From Gemmatimonadota bacterium (GTDB taxonomy: Bacteria; Gemmatimonadota; Gemmatimonadetes; Longimicrobiales; Gaopeijiaceae), in assembly GCA_022825135.1 (NCBI GenBank), contig JAJDYN010000005.1, forward strand, positions 62,001 through 126,000: DNA of 64,000 nucleotides, in the 5' to 3' direction. The notes below the pieces were generated by a model. That model had not been told where the DNA came from, did not search any database, and saw nothing but the letters and a program-made list of their open reading frames with translations. The position numbers and the translations under genes were made by a program. The stretch's first letter is position 1. Every line of letters begins with the position of its first letter. Shown here one piece after another: positions 61,889 to 64,000 of this stretch.

Positions 61889-63331
61889 CTATCGGCTCGA
61901 TGACTCCGCGGCGGCCACGGCGCCGCCGGGATACCCCAGCGCGAACTCGCCCGTGCTGTCGCCGAAGCTTTCCATGTCCTGGTGCCCCATCCGGTGCAAG
62001 AGGCTGAGGAAGACGTTCGCCATGGGGGTCCCGTCCGGCGCCTTCAGGTGGACGTTGCCCTCGAGCCGGCCGTTGCCGCGGCCCAGCAGGATGAGCGGGC
62101 AGCGCCGGTGGTTGTGGACGTTGCCGTCCGCCATCGGCGAACCCCAGACGATCACCGACTTGTCGAGCAGGTTCGCGTCGCCCTCCATGCTCGCCTGCAG
62201 CTTCTCCAGGAAGTACGGCAGGGGGCTCATGCGGTACTGCGCGATCTGGTTGAAGTCCAGAATCGCCTCTTCGCTGTTGCCGTGGTGCGAGGCAGGATGG
62301 AACGGCGTCGTGGTGCCGCTCTCGGGGTGGATCCGGTTCGAGGCGTCGCGCCCCATCTTGAAGGACACCACCCGCGTCATGTCGGTCTGGAACGCCAGCA
62401 CCTGCAGGTCGAACATCAGCTCCATGTGCTCGGCGTAGGAGTCGGGTACACCTGCGGGGGCTTCCGGCAGTTCCCGCTGCTCGCCGCTCGAGTTGAACTC
62501 CTCCACCTTCTGGATCCGGCGCTCCACCTCGCGCACGTTCTCGAGATACCGGTCCAGCCGGTTGCGGTCCTCGGTCCCCACCCTGGCCCTGAGCGTCGCC
62601 ACCTCATCCACGATCCAGTCGAGGATGCTCTGGTTGGTGCGCCTGCGCACCGCCCGCTCCTCGTTGCTCCCGCCGGCGCCGAAGAGAAGGTCGAACGCGG
62701 CGCGCGGATCGCGGATCATCGGCAGCGGCTCGGTCGGGGACGCCCAGCTGATCGCGTCCGTGTACGCGCAGTGGTAGTTGTACCAGCAGCCTCCGCCCTG
62801 CCCCAGGTTCTCGATGCAGAGCTGCAGCGACGGGAGCGCGGTGTCCTGTCCGAACCGGCGCGCCTGGAGCTGGTCGATGGAGACGCCCACGTAGATGTCG
62901 GAGCCCTGCGTCTGCTTGGGATGGCACTGTGTCAGGAAGACCGCGGTCGAGCGGAAATGGTCGCCCCCGATCTCGTTGGGCTCGTAGGCCTCCGCCATGC
63001 GGACGTCGGTGTTGCTGATGATGGTGAGGTAGTCCTGAAAGCGTTCGAGCGGCTTGAGCACGTTCGCATCCGTCATGCGGAAGTTTCGCCCGATCGTCTC
63101 GGGTGCGAACAGATGCTGGCTCGCGCCCCACTCGCTGCACCCCGGCACCCCGTGCACCTCCTCGATGCACACCAGGCGGGTGCGATCCTCGAGCGCGGCC
63201 GCCGCGCGTCCCCAGCGGCCCGGTCCGGCCGGCATCATGGCGTCCAGGAGGGGCAGGGCCACCGCAGCTCCCATCCCGCGAACGAAGGTGCGGCGGGGAA
63301 TGTGCGCGCCCGTGATGAAGCTGGTCGTCAT
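61889..63331 (-). CDS. DUF1552 domain protein, Tat-exported
   Basis: 480 residues. The N-terminus carries a twin-arginine signal (IPRRTFVRGMGAAVALP). The rest has the DUF1552 pattern: SNTDVRMAEAYEPNEIGGDHFRSTAVFLTQCHPKQT, GSDIYVGVSIDQLQA, and PFHPASHHGNSEEAILDFNQIAQY. The family is of unknown function and usually sits beside DUF1592/1588/1585-type proteins, as here. Confidence 0.92.
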   Translation of the reverse strand: MTTSFITGAHIPRRTFVRGMGAAVALPLLDAMMPAGPGRWGRAAAALEDRTRLVCIEEVHGVPGCSEWGASQHLFAPETIGRNFRMTDANVLKPLERFQDYLTIISNTDVRMAEAYEPNEIGGDHFRSTAVFLTQCHPKQTQGSDIYVGVSIDQLQARRFGQDTALPSLQLCIENLGQGGGCWYNYHCAYTDAISWASPTEPLPMIRDPRAAFDLLFGAGGSNEERAVRRRTNQSILDWIVDEVATLRARVGTEDRNRLDRYLENVREVERRIQKVEEFNSSGEQRELPEAPAGVPDSYAEHMELMFDLQVLAFQTDMTRVVSFKMGRDASNRIHPESGTTTPFHPASHHGNSEEAILDFNQIAQYRMSPLPYFLEKLQASMEGDANLLDKSVIVWGSPMADGNVHNHRRCPLILLGRGNGRLEGNVHLKAPDGTPMANVFLSLLHRMGHQDMESFGDSTGEFALGYPGGAVAAAESSSR

Positions 63332-63397
63332 CGTCGTGTCCCTCTGCTCATCGTGGCGCCACGGGGCACGTGCCCCGTGGCATGTCGTCTCGTCGTC

Positions 63398-64000
63398 CTA
63401 TCGGCCCTCGACCCCGTCCGTGGCCGCAGCCCCGATGTCCAGCCTGCTGCGGAAGGCATCGCTCTTCACGACGCCGAGGACGAAGGATGAGATTCTGTAG
63501 TCTTTGCTCTCCGCCTCTCGCGCGATGGCGCGTATGGTCGGCCCGTCGTAGTACTCGACGCGGCGTCCGAGGGCGTAGGCCATCAGGTTCATCGTGAAGG
63601 TGCGCACCAGCGGAATCGGGCGCTCCAGGAGCGCGTCCGCGAGCTGAACCGAGTTGGTGAGCTCGGTGCCGTCGTAGAGCTGGCCCCGGGCGTCGAGAGG
63701 GGATCCGCTTTCGCGAATCCGCCATTCCCCGGTCACTCCGAAGTTCTCCAGCGCCACCCCGATGGGGTCCATGAACTGATGGCAGGCGGCGCACACCGGG
63801 TTGCGCCGGTGGATCTCCAGGCGCTCGCGCGTGGTGAGCAGTCGGCCCTCCCCTTCGTCCTCGGTATCTTCCAGAGCGGGCACATCGGGCGGAGGCGGCG
63901 GAGGCGGTGCGTCCAGCAGCACCTCCATCACCCATTTGCCGCGCAATACCGGCGAGGTCCGCGTACCCATCGACGTGGACATCAGCACGCTGCCGTGCCC
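63398..64000 (-). CDS. DUF1592/1588/1585-type protein, 5' end outside window
   Basis: The last about 200 residues of a larger protein that runs off the right edge. The text GHGSVLMSTSMGTRTSPVLRGKWVMEVLLD is DUF1588. The NPVCAACHQFMDPIGVALENFG part is a haem-binding-like CxxCH motif within the DUF1585 C-terminus. Such proteins carry a c-type cytochrome-like segment and act in the envelope; the N-terminal domains cannot be seen. Its stop lies 66 bases before the DUF1552 start, so the genes probably form an operon. Confidence 0.88.
   Translation of the reverse strand, partial: GHGSVLMSTSMGTRTSPVLRGKWVMEVLLDAPPPPPPPDVPALEDTEDEGEGRLLTTRERLEIHRRNPVCAACHQFMDPIGVALENFGVTGEWRIRESGSPLDARGQLYDGTELTNSVQLADALLERPIPLVRTFTMNLMAYALGRRVEYYDGPTIRAIAREAESKDYRISSFVLGVVKSDAFRSRLDIGAAATDGVEGR

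Noticed and set aside
1..64000. tRNA or rRNA genes, CRISPR arrays, complete insertion sequences
   Set aside because: No cloverleaf, rRNA stretch, regular repeat-spacer array or transposase was recognised by eye; a dedicated search could still find a weak tRNA.

Overview
The window is GC-rich bacterial chromosome, most likely from a Gemmatimonadota bacterium or a close relative. The inference rests on a diderm gene set (TonB-linked SusC/SusD pair, DUF5916 outer-membrane barrel, insulinase-type M16 protease, many lipoproteins), many Tat-exported proteins, a classical menaquinone pathway, and a DUF1552/DUF1592/ankyrin locus. I see no rRNA gene, tRNA gene, CRISPR array or intact insertion sequence. 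The taxonomic call comes from gene content only.

Left part (1-14.8 kb): the minus strand carries a large type I polyketide synthase (KS-AT-DH-C-methyltransferase, continuing off the left edge) directly behind a DUF5916 outer-membrane protein. A 17-codon ORF with an exceptionally long Shine-Dalgarno sequence and a GC hairpin follow. Next are an NCS2 nucleobase permease with an ATPase-like tail, a DUF1761 membrane protein, an alpha/beta hydrolase, a PD40 beta-propeller lipoprotein, GreA, PurE and a hypothetical protein.

Core metabolism (14.8-33.6 kb): tyrS lies next to a menaquinone cluster transcribed menF-menD-menB-menA-menE. Divergent from it are a Tat-exported histidinol-phosphate-type aminotransferase and a CPBP protease. 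An operon of DUF4212 subunit, sodium:solute symporter and a D-aminoacylase-like lipoprotein follows. Then come a cyclase-family lipoprotein, a hypothetical, an M28-like peptidase and a Tat-exported epimerase.

Accessory island (33.6-38 kb): visibly lower in GC. It holds a 32-residue ORF coupled to a TPR-like membrane-anchored protein, a decayed ABC-2 permease fragment, and a coupled pair of genes encoding an SF1 helicase with a nuclease-like N-terminus and a DUF2290 protein. This pair is the best candidate for an uncharacterised, possibly defence-related system.

Right part (38-64 kb): a NatAB-like ABC exporter, an N-formylglutamate-amidohydrolase-like lipoprotein, a remnant of a hybrid sensor kinase, a PAP2 phosphatase divergent from a polyprenol-kinase-like protein, an M16 protease, a DNA-repair pair (Ada-like methyltransferase and exonuclease III), and an iron-uptake operon. 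The iron operon consists of a membrane-anchored DtxR-FeoA fusion and FeoB, preceded by two DtxR-type palindromes. It is followed by an AAA ATPase, MutM, an MBL-fold hydrolase, two tandem paralogous lipoproteins, SusD, SusC, an ankyrin protein, DUF1552 and the C-terminal part of a DUF1592/1588/1585-type protein at the right edge.
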